Assembly: GCF_900456975.1 (NCBI RefSeq)
Contig: NZ_UGYM01000002.1
Coordinates: 5,022,001-5,086,000, forward strand
DNA: 64,000 bases
DNA from: Shewanella baltica
GTDB lineage: Bacteria > Pseudomonadota > Gammaproteobacteria > Enterobacterales > Shewanellaceae
Direction of reading: 5' to 3'
Each line of letters starts with the position of its first letter. The first letter of the stretch is position 1. Below the pieces are notes generated by a model that had not been told where the DNA came from, made no database searches, and was given only the letters and a program-made list of their open reading frames with translations. Positions 17,600 to 27,497 of the stretch are shown here, piece after piece. Position numbers and translations under genes: made by a program.

Positions 17600-19714
17600 A
17601 TGAATAACAAAAGGATTCGACGCAAGCTGATTGCAGGGATTGTTGCGGGTGCAGCCATGTTCTCCTCCCAATTCGCTTGGTCTGAACAGTATGCGGCCAA
17701 CTTTAAGGGCACGGATATTCAAGAGTTTATCAACATAGTTGGTAAAAACTTGAACAAGACCATCATAGTCGACCCGACGATCCGCGGTAAAATCAACGTT
17801 CGCAGTTATGATCTGCTGAACGATGAACAGTATTACCAGTTCTTCCTCAACGTCTTACAAGTCTACGGTTATGCCATCGTCGAGATGGAAAATAACGTCA
17901 TCAAAGTCATCAAAGACAAAGACGCCAAAACTGCAGCAATCCGAGTGGCTAATGATGCCGAACCTGGGATAGGCGATGAGATGGTCACGCGTATCGTGGC
18001 GCTGTATAACACTGAGGCCAAGCAATTAGCTCCGCTGTTACGCCAATTAAATGATAACGCGGGTGGCGGTAACGTAGTGAACTACGATCCCTCCAACGTC
18101 TTGATGTTGTCTGGCCGTGCTGCCGTGGTGAATAAGTTGGTTGAAATTGTCCGCCGCGTAGATAAGCAGGGCGATACTTCAGTACAAGTCGTGCCGCTCG
18201 AATACGCTTCTGCGGGGGAAATGGTACGAATTATCGATACCCTTTACCGTGCCACGGCTAACCAAGCTCAATTGCCAGGCCAAGCGCCAAAAGTGGTTGC
18301 CGACGAACGCATCAACGCTGTGGTTGTTAGCGGTGATGAAAAGAGTCGCCAACGTGTGGTCGAGCTTATTCATCGTCTCGATGCCGAGCAAGCCAGCACC
18401 GGCAACACTAAGGTGCGTTACTTACGTTATGCCAAGGCCGAAGATTTAGTTGAAGTGCTGACAGGGTTTGCCCAAAAATTAGAGGGTGATAAAGACCCAA
18501 GCGCTCAAGCTGCAGGTGGTAAACGCCGTAATGAAATCAATATCATGGCGCATACTGAAACCAATGCCTTAGTGATCAGCGCCGAGCCCGATCAGATGCG
18601 CACTATCGAGAGCGTGATTAATCAGCTCGATATTCGCCGTGCTCAAGTGTTAGTTGAAGCGATTATCGTGGAAGTGGCTGAGGGCGATAACGTTGGCTTT
18701 GGGGTGCAATGGGCGGCTAAAGCGGGCGGCGGCACTCAGTTTAATAACTTAGGCCCAACTATCGGTGAGATTGGTGCGGGTGTTTGGGCTGCACAGCCTA
18801 CCGAGGGGGATCTTGTTTGTTCTGGCACTAATTTAGACAATTGTAAGCGAAATCCAGATAAACAAGGTGATGTTACCTTGCTCGCACAAGCTTTAGGTAA
18901 AGTGAACGGTATGGCATGGGGTGTGGCCATGGGTGACTTTGGTGCGCTGATCCAAGCCGTATCCAGTGACACTAACTCAAACGTACTGGCGACACCTTCT
19001 ATTACCACCTTAGATAACCAAGAAGCATCTTTCATCGTCGGTGATGAAGTGCCTATTCTGACGGGCTCTACCGCCAGCTCTAACAATAGCAACCCATTCC
19101 AAACCGTTGAACGTAAAGAGGTTGGGGTTAAGTTGAAAGTGGTGCCGCAGATCAACGAAGGCAATGCGGTTAAGCTGACGATTGAGCAGGAAGTATCAGG
19201 AGTTAACGGTAATACAGGTGTGGATATTTCCTTTGCGACACGCCGTTTAACCACTACCGTTATGGCTGATTCAGGGCAAATTGTGGTTCTGGGGGGCTTG
19301 ATCAACGAAGAAGTGCAAGAAAGTGTGCAAAAAGTGCCTTTCTTGGGTGACATTCCTATTTTGGGACATTTATTCAAATCTTCTTCGAGCAAAAAGACCA
19401 AGAAAAACCTGATGATCTTCATCAAACCAACCATTATCCGTGATGGCATCACAATGGAAGGGATTGCTGGGCGTAAATATAACTATTTCAGAGCATTACA
19501 ACTTGAGCAGCAAGAGCGTGGCGTTAACTTAATGCCAAATACAAAAGTGCCTGTGTTGGAAGAATGGAATCAATCAGAGTATTTGCCGCCAGAAGTTAAC
19601 GCGATTTTAGAGCGTTACAAAGAAGGCAAAGGTTTAGATGCCCAGATGCGCCAAACGGATCCGACTTTAAAGTCACTGGAAGAAAACAAGAATAAAGATA
19701 AAACCAATGAGTGA
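17600..19714 (+). CDS. gspD: type II secretion outer-membrane secretin GspD
   Basis: GspD forms the multimeric outer-membrane channel through which folded exoproteins leave. The 704-residue product has a signal peptide ending near FAWSEQ and an N0 domain ([20 protein letters not shown]). N1-N3 repeats follow (for example [17 protein letters not shown]), then the secretin core with [20 protein letters not shown] and VVLGGLI. A roughly 70-residue charged C-terminal tail may be the pilotin-binding S domain. No pilotin gene is visible nearby. It ends 8 bases inside gspE. Confidence 0.97.
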   Translation: MNNKRIRRKLIAGIVAGAAMFSSQFAWSEQYAANFKGTDIQEFINIVGKNLNKTIIVDPTIRGKINVRSYDLLNDEQYYQFFLNVLQVYGYAIVEMENNVIKVIKDKDAKTAAIRVANDAEPGIGDEMVTRIVALYNTEAKQLAPLLRQLNDNAGGGNVVNYDPSNVLMLSGRAAVVNKLVEIVRRVDKQGDTSVQVVPLEYASAGEMVRIIDTLYRATANQAQLPGQAPKVVADERINAVVVSGDEKSRQRVVELIHRLDAEQASTGNTKVRYLRYAKAEDLVEVLTGFAQKLEGDKDPSAQAAGGKRRNEINIMAHTETNALVISAEPDQMRTIESVINQLDIRRAQVLVEAIIVEVAEGDNVGFGVQWAAKAGGGTQFNNLGPTIGEIGAGVWAAQPTEGDLVCSGTNLDNCKRNPDKQGDVTLLAQALGKVNGMAWGVAMGDFGALIQAVSSDTNSNVLATPSITTLDNQEASFIVGDEVPILTGSTASSNNSNPFQTVERKEVGVKLKVVPQINEGNAVKLTIEQEVSGVNGNTGVDISFATRRLTTTVMADSGQIVVLGGLINEEVQESVQKVPFLGDIPILGHLFKSSSSKKTKKNLMIFIKPTIIRDGITMEGIAGRKYNYFRALQLEQQERGVNLMPNTKVPVLEEWNQSEYLPPEVNAILERYKEGKGLDAQMRQTDPTLKSLEENKNKDKTNE

Positions 19715-21272
19715 AATACAATTATCCCAAGTCGATGACCTCAGCCAAGTCTCCAATGAGCTAGGTCTGGAAGCTGAAGGTGATGAGGTGTTTCGTTCGA
19801 GCAGTAAAGAGCGCTTACCTTTTGCCTTCGCCCATCGCCACGATGTGGTGCTCGCGCCGGGTGAAACGGGCGAGTTGAGCTTGTTTTATACCAGCAAAAC
19901 ACCGTTAACGGCCATGCTCGAAGCGCGGCGTTATTCGGGTGTTGATTTGCCTTTGGTTAAGCTCGAAGTCGCTAAGTTTGAGGCCAAACTCACTCAAGCG
20001 TATCAGGCTAACTCGTCTGAAGCGCAGCAGTTGATGGAAGATATCGGCAACGAGATGGATTTATTCACCCTTGCCGAAGAGCTGCCGCAGACCGAAGACT
20101 TGCTCGAAGGTGATGATGACGCGCCTATCATCAAACTGATTAATGCCTTGTTATCTGAAGCGATTAAAGAAGAAGCGTCGGATATCCACATCGAAACCTA
20201 CGAGAAACAGCTCATAGTGCGTTTCCGTATCGATGGTGTGCTCAAGGAAGTGCTTAAGCCAAACCGTAAGCTGTCGTCGCTGTTAGTGTCGCGGATTAAG
20301 GTGATGGCGCGCCTCGATATCGCCGAAAAACGTGTACCACAGGATGGCCGTATTTCCCTGCGTATTGCTGGTCGTGCGGTGGATGTGCGGGTATCGACCA
20401 TGCCATCGAGCCATGGTGAGCGCGTCGTGCTGCGTCTGCTGGATAAAAATACTGGCAACCTCGATTTAGAGCAATTGGGGATGACCGACAGTATTCGGGT
20501 TAAGTTTGAAGATCTTATTCGTCGCCCCCACGGCATCATTCTGGTCACTGGCCCAACGGGTTCGGGTAAAAGTACCACCTTGTATGCGGGTCTGACTGAG
20601 ATCAACTCAAAAGACACCAACATACTTACTGTCGAAGACCCAATCGAATACGAGCTAGACGGTATCGGTCAAACCCAAGTTAACATTAAGGCTGACATGA
20701 CTTTCGCTCGAGGTCTGCGCGCAATTTTGCGTCAAGATCCCGATGTGGTGATGATAGGTGAAATCCGTGACCTCGAAACCGCGCAAATTGCGGTGCAAGC
20801 ATCACTGACTGGTCACATGGTGATTTCAACCCTGCATACCAACACGGCCTCTGGCGCAATTACGCGTTTGCAAGACATGGGCGTTGAGCCATTCCTTGTA
20901 TCATCGAGTTTGCTCGGTGTGTTGGCGCAACGTTTGATCCGTACCCTTTGTCCCAAATGTAAAATTGAGCATGTGCCCGATGCACGTGAGCGTGAGTTAC
21001 TGGGCATAGCGGCCGATGACGACAGACGTATCTTCCGCGCCAATGGTTGTAAGTCCTGTGGTAACAATGGCTACCGTGGTCGAACCGGTATTCATGAATT
21101 ATTGCTGGTTGATGACAATGTCCGCGAATTGATCCATGGCGGCCGCGGTGAGTTAGCCATCGAAAAGTATATCCGTCAGTCAGTGCCGAGCATTCGTCAC
21201 GATGGCATGAGCAAAGTGCTCGCGGGCATCACCACTCTCGAAGAAGTGCTACGTGTGACTCGCGAGGAGTAA
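19707..21272 (+). CDS. gspE: type II secretion ATPase GspE
   Basis: GspE is the cytoplasmic ATPase that powers pseudopilus assembly. The 521-residue protein carries the Walker A loop GPTGSGKST (residues 282-290, Lys288), the Asp box, the Walker B region [12 protein letters not shown], the His box [14 protein letters not shown] and a four-cysteine zinc motif (CPKC ... CKSC) near residue 415. The start overlaps the end of gspD, indicating translational coupling. Confidence 0.97.
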   Translation: MSEIQLSQVDDLSQVSNELGLEAEGDEVFRSSSKERLPFAFAHRHDVVLAPGETGELSLFYTSKTPLTAMLEARRYSGVDLPLVKLEVAKFEAKLTQAYQANSSEAQQLMEDIGNEMDLFTLAEELPQTEDLLEGDDDAPIIKLINALLSEAIKEEASDIHIETYEKQLIVRFRIDGVLKEVLKPNRKLSSLLVSRIKVMARLDIAEKRVPQDGRISLRIAGRAVDVRVSTMPSSHGERVVLRLLDKNTGNLDLEQLGMTDSIRVKFEDLIRRPHGIILVTGPTGSGKSTTLYAGLTEINSKDTNILTVEDPIEYELDGIGQTQVNIKADMTFARGLRAILRQDPDVVMIGEIRDLETAQIAVQASLTGHMVISTLHTNTASGAITRLQDMGVEPFLVSSSLLGVLAQRLIRTLCPKCKIEHVPDARERELLGIAADDDRRIFRANGCKSCGNNGYRGRTGIHELLLVDDNVRELIHGGRGELAIEKYIRQSVPSIRHDGMSKVLAGITTLEEVLRVTREE

Positions 21273-21275
21273 TTT

Positions 21276-22499
21276 ATGCCAGCATTTGAATATAAGGCAT
21301 TGGATGCAAAGGGAAAGCAGCTTAAGGGTGTAATCGAGGCGGATACCGCCAGACACGCCCGCAGCCAGTTGCGCGATCAGCGCATGATGCCCTTAGAAAT
21401 TCTGCCTGTTTCTGAAAAAGAAGCCAAAGCCAAAAGCAGCAGCTTTGCGTTTTTCAAACGGGGTATCTCGGTCGCTGAATTAGCCTTGATCACCCGTCAA
21501 ATCGCGACCTTAGTGGCCGCGGGTTTACCGATTGAAGAATCCCTCAAGGCCGTTGGTCAGCAATGCGAAAAAGATCGCCTTGCAAGTATGATTATGGCGG
21601 TACGTTCGCGGGTGGTGGAAGGTTATAGTCTGGCCGACTCCTTGGCTGAATTTCCGCATATTTTCGATGATTTATATCGTGCCATGGTGGCTTCGGGTGA
21701 AAAATCCGGTCATTTAGAAGTGGTGCTCAATCGACTGGCGGATTACACAGAGCGACGCCAACAGCTTAAATCTAAGCTGACTCAAGCCATGATTTATCCT
21801 GCGGTATTGACCACAGTAGCTATTGGGGTGATTTCCATCCTGCTGGCGGCGGTGGTGCCGAAAGTCGTTGGGCAGTTTGAACACATGGGCGCCGAGTTAC
21901 CGGCTTCGACACGCTTCTTGATTTCGGCCTCTGACTTTGTACAAAACTACGGTGTGTTTGTCGTTATCGCCCTCGTGATGCTGTTCGCGCTCTTTCGGCG
22001 CATGTTAAAGTCGCCTGCGTTTCGAATGAAGTACGACAATTTTTTATTGAGCATGCCGGTTGTGGGCCGCGTGAGTAAGGGCTTGAATACGGCGCGTTTT
22101 GCACGGACCTTAAGTATCTTATCCGCAAGCTCTGTGCCTTTGCTCGACGGTATGCGTATCGCCAGTGAAGTATTGCAGAATGTGCGTGTGCGGGCTGCAG
22201 TGGATGATGCGACTGCGCGGGTGCGTGAAGGAACTAGCTTAGGTGCGGCACTGACTAATACTAAGTTGTTTCCGGCAATGATGTTATACATGATTGCCTC
22301 GGGCGAAAAGAGCGGTCAGCTTGAGCAAATGTTAGAACGCGCCGCCGATAACCAAGACAGGGAATTCGAGGGCAACGTCAATATAGCGTTAGGGGTATTT
22401 GAACCTATGCTGGTGGTGAGTATGGCGTGTGTGGTGCTGTTTATCGTGATGGCGATTCTGCAGCCAATCTTAGCCTTGAATAACTTGATTAGCGGTTAA
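21276..22499 (+). CDS. gspF: type II secretion platform protein GspF
   Basis: GspF is the polytopic inner-membrane core of the assembly platform and contacts GspE. The 407-residue product has the two cytoplasmic GspF domains (LITRQIATLVAAGLPIEESL and FARTLSILSASSVPLLDGMR), each followed by membrane helices. The family glycine-rich ends ASGEKSGHLE and ASGEKSGQLE are visible. It starts 3 bases after the gspE stop. Confidence 0.97.
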   Translation: MPAFEYKALDAKGKQLKGVIEADTARHARSQLRDQRMMPLEILPVSEKEAKAKSSSFAFFKRGISVAELALITRQIATLVAAGLPIEESLKAVGQQCEKDRLASMIMAVRSRVVEGYSLADSLAEFPHIFDDLYRAMVASGEKSGHLEVVLNRLADYTERRQQLKSKLTQAMIYPAVLTTVAIGVISILLAAVVPKVVGQFEHMGAELPASTRFLISASDFVQNYGVFVVIALVMLFALFRRMLKSPAFRMKYDNFLLSMPVVGRVSKGLNTARFARTLSILSASSVPLLDGMRIASEVLQNVRVRAAVDDATARVREGTSLGAALTNTKLFPAMMLYMIASGEKSGQLEQMLERAADNQDREFEGNVNIALGVFEPMLVVSMACVVLFIVMAILQPILALNNLISG

Positions 22500-22561
22500 T
22501 TTTTGAATTTATGGATTATGACCAAGTCGATTGGCATAGGATTTTTTAGGAGAAGTAGTCG

Positions 22562-22996
22562 ATGCAAATGAACAAGAAACATCAAGGTTTTACCTTACTC
22601 GAAGTGATGGTGGTTATCGTTATTTTAGGGATTTTAGCCTCTATGGTGGTGCCTAACTTAATGGGTAACAAAGATAAAGCTGACCAACAAAAAGCGGTAT
22701 CTGACATAGTCGCACTCGAAAATGCCTTAGATATGTACAAGTTAGATAACGGCATCTACCCAACGACCGAGCAAGGTTTAGAAGCCTTAGTGCAAAAGCC
22801 AACGATTTCGCCTGAGCCACGTAATTACCGTGAAGATGGTTATGTAAAACGTCTGCCAGAAGATCCATGGCGCAATAAGTACTTGCTGCTCAGCCCTGGC
22901 GAAAACGGCAAGCTAGATATATTCACAGCAGGCCCAGATGGTCAACCAGGTACCGAAGATGACATCGGTAACTGGAATTTACAGAATTTCCAATAA
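22562..22996 (+). CDS. gspG: major pseudopilin GspG
   Basis: GspG is the main subunit of the T2SS pseudopilus. It has a type III leader cleaved at G|FTLLEVMVVIVILG, with Glu at +5. A variable domain follows with YPTTEQGLEALV and the calcium-loop region TAGPDGQPGTEDDIGNW. The prepilin peptidase that processes it is not in the window and is presumably PilD elsewhere. GGAG lies 9 bases before the ATG; a second ATG two codons later is also possible. Confidence 0.97.
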   Translation: MQMNKKHQGFTLLEVMVVIVILGILASMVVPNLMGNKDKADQQKAVSDIVALENALDMYKLDNGIYPTTEQGLEALVQKPTISPEPRNYREDGYVKRLPEDPWRNKYLLLSPGENGKLDIFTAGPDGQPGTEDDIGNWNLQNFQ

Positions 22997-22997
22997 G

Positions 22998-23573
22998 ATG
23001 CTAAAGCTGCGCCACGCTGGTTTCACCTTAATGGAGGTGATGCTAGTGATCTTGTTGATGGGACTCACGGCAGCGGCTGTGACTATGTCTATCGGCAATT
23101 CGGGCCCACAACAGGCCCTAGATAGAACGGCGCGGCAGTTTATCGCTGCCACTGAAATGGTGCTCGATGAGACCGTTTTGAGTGGCCAATTTATTGGTAT
23201 TGTGATTGAGAAAACCAGTTATCAGTTTGTTTTTTATAAAGACGGTAAGTGGGAGCCTTTGGATAAAGACAGGCTCTTGTCTGAAAAGCAGATGGAGCCG
23301 GGTGTCGTGATGAACTTAGTGCTCGATGGTTTGCCTTTGGTACAAGACGATGAAGAAGACGATTCTTGGTTTGAAGAACCACTGATTGAGCCTTCTGCCG
23401 ATGACAAGAAGAAGCATCCTGAGCCACAGGTCATGCTATTCCCGAGCGGCGAAATGAGCGCTTTTGAGCTGACGTTTATCACCAAAACTGACAAAGGTCA
23501 GCAGGTCGAAGCGTTAGTGGTCGGTGATGCGCTGGGCAGATTAACCATAGGGCGTCCCGATGAAACGCGCTAA
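22998..23573 (+). CDS. gspH: minor pseudopilin GspH
   Basis: GspH is a minor pseudopilin at the tip of the pseudopilus. The prepilin leader is MLKLRHAG|FTLMEVMLVILLMG. The open frame extends 20 codons further upstream inside gspG, but the ATG at 22998, one base after the gspG stop, places the leader at the N-terminus as required for processing. The 191-residue product contains an acidic insertion near residues 105-125 (QDDEEDDSWFEEPL). It overlaps gspI by 14 bases. Confidence 0.93.
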   Translation: MLKLRHAGFTLMEVMLVILLMGLTAAAVTMSIGNSGPQQALDRTARQFIAATEMVLDETVLSGQFIGIVIEKTSYQFVFYKDGKWEPLDKDRLLSEKQMEPGVVMNLVLDGLPLVQDDEEDDSWFEEPLIEPSADDKKKHPEPQVMLFPSGEMSAFELTFITKTDKGQQVEALVVGDALGRLTIGRPDETR

Positions 23574-23928
23574 GGGCATGACGTTACTCGAAGTGATTGT
23601 GGCCCTTGCCGTGTTTTCGATTGCGGCCGTGTCGATCACTAAAAGTTTGGGCGAACAGATGGCCAACATGCCAATTCTGGAATCGCGTACTTTGGCACAG
23701 TGGGTGGCCGATAATCAGATGGTCGATGCCAGACTCGAGCCGCAGTTTCCTGAAATCGGTAAAAAAGAAGGCCAAGTCGAACTTGCAGGAAAGGATTGGT
23801 ATTGGCGTAAAGAAGTGGTGAAAACCACGGACGATAATTTTCGTATGATCCGCATTAGCGTGAGTGAAGACGAACGATATCAGCGTATTGCAGCACAAGT
23901 GAGCAGTTATGTCCTTAAAACTGACTAG
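23560..23928 (+). CDS. gspI: minor pseudopilin GspI
   Basis: GspI initiates the pseudopilus tip with GspJ and GspK. The 122-residue protein has a very short leader, cleaved at G|MTLLEVIVALAVFS, and the usual small globular domain (ADNQMVDARL, WYWRKEVV). It overlaps both neighbours, gspH and gspJ. Confidence 0.95.
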   Translation: MKRAKGMTLLEVIVALAVFSIAAVSITKSLGEQMANMPILESRTLAQWVADNQMVDARLEPQFPEIGKKEGQVELAGKDWYWRKEVVKTTDDNFRMIRISVSEDERYQRIAAQVSSYVLKTD

Positions 23929-24682
23929 TGCGCAGCGGGGATTTACCCTGCTAGAAATGCTGATCGCCATCGCGATTTTCGCCATGATAGGTTTGGCCTC
24001 TAATGCCGTGCTCAGCACTGTGCTGACTAACGATGAAGTGACGCGCACTTTCTCTACTCGGCTTAAAGCCCTGCAGCAAGGCTTTGGTGCGATTGAGCGT
24101 GATCTCGCCCAAATGGTGGCGCGTACACCCAGATTACTCGAAGGGGGTCGAGGTTCGACTGTCTTCCAAACGGGCAATGATATCTTAGACTCGGAATCAG
24201 AAGCCTTAGTATTTTACCGTTTAGGTTGGTTAAATCCCGACGGTTTATTACCGCGGGGCAGCTTACAGTCTGTGGCGTATGTGGTGCACGAAGGGCGACT
24301 GGAGCGTTGGTATTTTCCTTATCCTGAGCCTGAATTTGGTGCCGAGCCGATTAAGACAGTGGTCATAGATAAAGTATTGTCGGTGGAATATTCCTTCTTT
24401 ATGGATGACAAATGGGAGCGCAAAGTCGAGGCGACTAAGTTGCCTAAAGCGATCGCCATGGAGATTGAGATTGAAGGCTTAGGCAAGATCCAACGTAAGT
24501 TCTTGCTGCCGCTAGGTGCTGCAGCACCTGAAAAGTCTAAGGATGATGATAATAAAGACGAAAATCCAGACGATGCTAACAAAGATAAAAACGACGACGG
24601 CAATGGAACCGGCAATGGTTCCGGTGACCCAGATTCTGGCGATTCCGGAGACGGCGATCCAGACGCAGAGGGCCGCGAATGA
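23909..24682 (+). CDS. gspJ: minor pseudopilin GspJ with acidic C-terminal tail
   Basis: GspJ is a tip pseudopilin partnering GspI and GspK. The leader is cleaved at G|FTLLEMLIAIAIFA. The folded domain (VTRTFSTRLKALQQGFGAIERDL ... LPLGAA in segments) ends near residue 204. A tail of about 50 residues follows, almost entirely Asp, Asn, Lys, Gly, Ser and Glu; ordinary GspJ proteins lack or have a much shorter tail. The tail could bind calcium or simply be disordered. Its last codons overlap the gspK start (ATGA). Confidence 0.95.
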   Translation: MSLKLTSAQRGFTLLEMLIAIAIFAMIGLASNAVLSTVLTNDEVTRTFSTRLKALQQGFGAIERDLAQMVARTPRLLEGGRGSTVFQTGNDILDSESEALVFYRLGWLNPDGLLPRGSLQSVAYVVHEGRLERWYFPYPEPEFGAEPIKTVVIDKVLSVEYSFFMDDKWERKVEATKLPKAIAMEIEIEGLGKIQRKFLLPLGAAAPEKSKDDDNKDENPDDANKDKNDDGNGTGNGSGDPDSGDSGDGDPDAEGRE

Positions 24683-25677
24683 GAACCCAATCTCGGTCTA
24701 AACAGCGCGGCGTTGCACTGATCGTCGTGCTCTTGATTGTGGCTATGGTGGTGATCATCGCGACAAACATCACTGGCCGTAATCAGTTATCTATGCGCCG
24801 AACCTTAAACTTGGCCCAGTACGATCAAGCTTATTGGTATGCGATTTCCGCCGAAGAATTGGCGAAGAAGATTTTAAAACAAGATTTAGATGACTCTGAA
24901 GGTCGAGTCCACAGGCAACAATATTGGGCCATGGCCGATGTGGTGTTTCCAGCTGAATACGGTGAAATTGCGGGCAAGATCACCGATATGCGTGCCTGTT
25001 TCAACTTAAATGCCTTGTCCGCGACCACGAAAGAGGTGGAAAACGGTCAACCTAAGCTGCCCTTGGCGGCGAAGCAATATAAGGCTTTATTGGTGAGTTT
25101 AGGGATGGACGACTTTAGTGCGGATCGCCTGACTCAGACCTTAAAAGATTATATCGACGAAGACATGACGGCCAGCCCCTACGGCGCCGAAGATGCAGAA
25201 TATGAAGCGCGAAATGTGCCTTACCGTGCGGCCAATACGCTGATGAATCATCGCAGTGAGTTGCGGGCGGTGATGGGATACACCCAAGATATCTATTTGA
25301 AACTCTTGCCCTATGTTTGTGTGATCCCAGGCAATGATAGGCAATTGCTTAACGTCAATACTGTGGAAGTTGAGCAAGCGGCGCTGTTAGCTGGCATGCT
25401 CGATAATCAGATTTCGGTCGGCGAAGCTGAAAGCATTATCAACCAACGCCCCGGCGATGGCTTTGCCAAAATCGAAGATTTTTATGAAAGCTCATCTATG
25501 GGCTCGATCAAGTGGGAAGGTGCCATGAAGTCGAGTTTTGTCATCGATAGCCAATATTTTCTGTTGGCCTCGGGGGCGAAAGTCGATAACGCCGTATTTA
25601 GAATGGAAAGCGTGCTCAAAAAGGGCGGCGGCAACAAAATGGAAGTGCTCACCCGTCAGTTTGGTGGACAAAAATAA
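24679..25677 (+). CDS. gspK: minor pseudopilin GspK
   Basis: GspK caps the pseudopilus tip. It has a prepilin-like N-terminus (G|VALIVVLLIVAMVV) and the large inserted alpha-helical domain (YIDEDMTASPYGAEDAEYE, LMNHRSELRAV) characteristic of the family; 332 residues. Its 3' terminal sequence is repeated twice more in the space before gspL, which explains the unusually long 137-base gap. Confidence 0.95.
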   Translation: MRTQSRSKQRGVALIVVLLIVAMVVIIATNITGRNQLSMRRTLNLAQYDQAYWYAISAEELAKKILKQDLDDSEGRVHRQQYWAMADVVFPAEYGEIAGKITDMRACFNLNALSATTKEVENGQPKLPLAAKQYKALLVSLGMDDFSADRLTQTLKDYIDEDMTASPYGAEDAEYEARNVPYRAANTLMNHRSELRAVMGYTQDIYLKLLPYVCVIPGNDRQLLNVNTVEVEQAALLAGMLDNQISVGEAESIINQRPGDGFAKIEDFYESSSMGSIKWEGAMKSSFVIDSQYFLLASGAKVDNAVFRMESVLKKGGGNKMEVLTRQFGGQK

Positions 25678-25765
25678 TGGCAGTGCTCACCCGGCAGGGT
25701 TTGATGTTGGTGGCCAGAAGTAATGGAAGTGCTCACCCGGCAGAATCTGGTGGACAAAAATAATA
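25639..25765 (+). repeat. degenerate triplication of the gspK 3' end
   Basis: About 42 bases covering the last codons of gspK and its stop (from ATGGAAGTGCTCACCCG to GGACAAAAATAATGG) recur at about 25677-25722 and 25723-25765 with substitutions and a small insertion. A possible fourth, eroded trace (TGGTGGAGAAAAA) lies just before gspL. The copies are non-coding after the first stop. Confidence 0.8.
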
Positions 25766-25814
25766 GCAACGAGCTCAGTCACGCTTTCTTGACTGGGACT
25801 GGTGGAGAAAAACT

Positions 25815-27005
25815 GTGAGTGAACGGCTATTTATTCGCTTAGGCAGAACAGCAGAGCAAGCATGCTCTTGGCTCGTTTGGTCTGAGCAAGAACAGGAAAT
25901 TATCGCCTCTGGCGAGCTCGCCAATGCCCAAGGTTTGTCGACCTTAACTGAGCGTGCGGGTAATCGTCCCGTCGATGTGTTAGTGCCCGCCGCGGCAATG
26001 ACACTCACTAGCGTGCATTTGCCCGAAAAAGGCCAACGCCAAGCCTTGAAAGCCTTGCCCTTTATGCTCGAAGAAGCCTTAGCCGAGGACGTCGATGCCA
26101 TGCATTTTACCGTCGGCCCGCGTGATGGCGATGCCTTAAGCGTGGTGGCCGTGGCCCATGAGCAAATGCAGACTTGGCTGAACTGTTTGACCGAGGCGGG
26201 TTTAAAAGTGAAGCGCATCGTACCCGACTGCTTAGCCTTACCATTGCAAGAGTGCCAATGGGCGGCAATGAATTTTGGTAATGAACTATTACTGCGTACC
26301 GGATTAGCCACGGGCCAGAGTTTACCTTTGCCTTGGTTACCGATTGCGCTGGAACAACTTAGGCCCGCACAGGGCGAAGTGTCTGTCGCCAGTTATACCG
26401 ACATGCAACTCGAAGGTGTTGAGCTTAAGCCACAATCACTCGAGCTGCCTATGCTAGTGTTAGCCCGCGGTATTGTGCATGCGCCAGTTAACTTACTGGG
26501 CGGCGTTTACACGCCTAAGCGCGAATACAGCAAACAGTTGATGATGTGGAAGAGTGCTGCCATCGTTATCGCCATCGCGTGCGTGCTGGCTTTAGTGAAT
26601 AAAGGGCTGACCATACATCAAGTCAATGCGCAAACTGCGGAATTGACGGCACAGAGTGCGGATATTTATAAGCAAGTGATACCAGGCAGTACGCCGCAAA
26701 GTAGTATTTTACGACAGCAAATAGATATAGAACTGCGATCTTTGCAGGGACAGGGCAGTGGTGCCGAGTTTTTTGCCATGCTCGATGGTTTGCAGGATGC
26801 CTTTAAGCAAGTACCTGAACTTAAACCTAATAGCTTAAGATTCGAAAGTGCGCGTAACGAGATCCGTATGCAAGTGAGTGCGAAAAATTACGCGCAGATC
26901 GAGAAGTTTAAAGAGATCGTTGGTCGTCGTTTCCAACTCGATGGCGGTACTATGAATAGCGGTGAAGATCAAGTCACCAGTACCTTAACCTTGAGGAGCA
27001 AATAA
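25815..27005 (+). CDS. gspL: type II secretion protein GspL
   Basis: GspL links the cytoplasmic ATPase GspE to the platform. The 396-residue protein has an actin-like cytoplasmic domain (start RLFIRLG, then WLVWSEQEQEIIASGEL), one membrane segment near residue 245 (SAAIVIAIACVLALV) and a periplasmic ferredoxin-like domain. Translation starts at GTG. The stop is one base from the gspM start. Confidence 0.95.
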   Translation: MSERLFIRLGRTAEQACSWLVWSEQEQEIIASGELANAQGLSTLTERAGNRPVDVLVPAAAMTLTSVHLPEKGQRQALKALPFMLEEALAEDVDAMHFTVGPRDGDALSVVAVAHEQMQTWLNCLTEAGLKVKRIVPDCLALPLQECQWAAMNFGNELLLRTGLATGQSLPLPWLPIALEQLRPAQGEVSVASYTDMQLEGVELKPQSLELPMLVLARGIVHAPVNLLGGVYTPKREYSKQLMMWKSAAIVIAIACVLALVNKGLTIHQVNAQTAELTAQSADIYKQVIPGSTPQSSILRQQIDIELRSLQGQGSGAEFFAMLDGLQDAFKQVPELKPNSLRFESARNEIRMQVSAKNYAQIEKFKEIVGRRFQLDGGTMNSGEDQVTSTLTLRSK

Positions 27006-27006
27006 G

Positions 27007-27483
27007 ATGGATAATTTGCGGACTTGGTGGCAAGGGCTCGCATCGCGCGAGCAGCAGTTAGTCGGTTTTGGTTCGGTATTCTTAGTCATAGGTATTTTTT
27101 ATTGGGGTGTTTGGACGCCAATCGCCACTGCCGAAGCCGATGCATTACGTAACTTCACTGTGCAGCAACAGACGTTGAACCATGTAAAACAAACGGCGAA
27201 TAAAATTGCGAGTTTGAAGCAGAACGGTACTAAACCGACTATGTCGGGCAGTTTAAGCTCAGTGGTTAACCAAACTGCGGGCAATTATGGGTTAGTGATT
27301 ACTCGCATGCAGCCTCAAGGCGATAAGATCCAAGTGTGGATGGACGATGTTCCTTTTGATGCCTTGTTAGGTTATTTGAGTGAGTTAGTGCAGAAAAAAG
27401 GACTTTCACTCGAAAGTGTTGATTTGGCAGAGGCCGATGCCCCTGGCTATGTCAAAGTTAGACGTATCCAACTGTCGCAATAA
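27007..27483 (+). CDS. gspM: type II secretion protein GspM
   Basis: GspM is a bitopic platform protein that pairs with GspL. It has the family N-terminus WWQGLASREQQLVGFGSVFL, a membrane segment (about residues 19-36) and a periplasmic ferredoxin-like domain ending in VKVRRIQLSQ; 158 residues. It follows gspL directly. Confidence 0.95.
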   Translation: MDNLRTWWQGLASREQQLVGFGSVFLVIGIFYWGVWTPIATAEADALRNFTVQQQTLNHVKQTANKIASLKQNGTKPTMSGSLSSVVNQTAGNYGLVITRMQPQGDKIQVWMDDVPFDALLGYLSELVQKKGLSLESVDLAEADAPGYVKVRRIQLSQ

Positions 27484-27497
27484 ATTAAGGTGTAGCT

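Noticed and set aside
19707..19714. gspD/gspE overlap as a frameshift or fusion
   Set aside because: An 8-base overlap with separate start and stop is normal translational coupling in this operon.
22938..22997. Upstream extension of gspH inside gspG
   Set aside because: It would place 20 residues before the prepilin leader; the ATG at 22998, one base after the gspG stop, fits the family.
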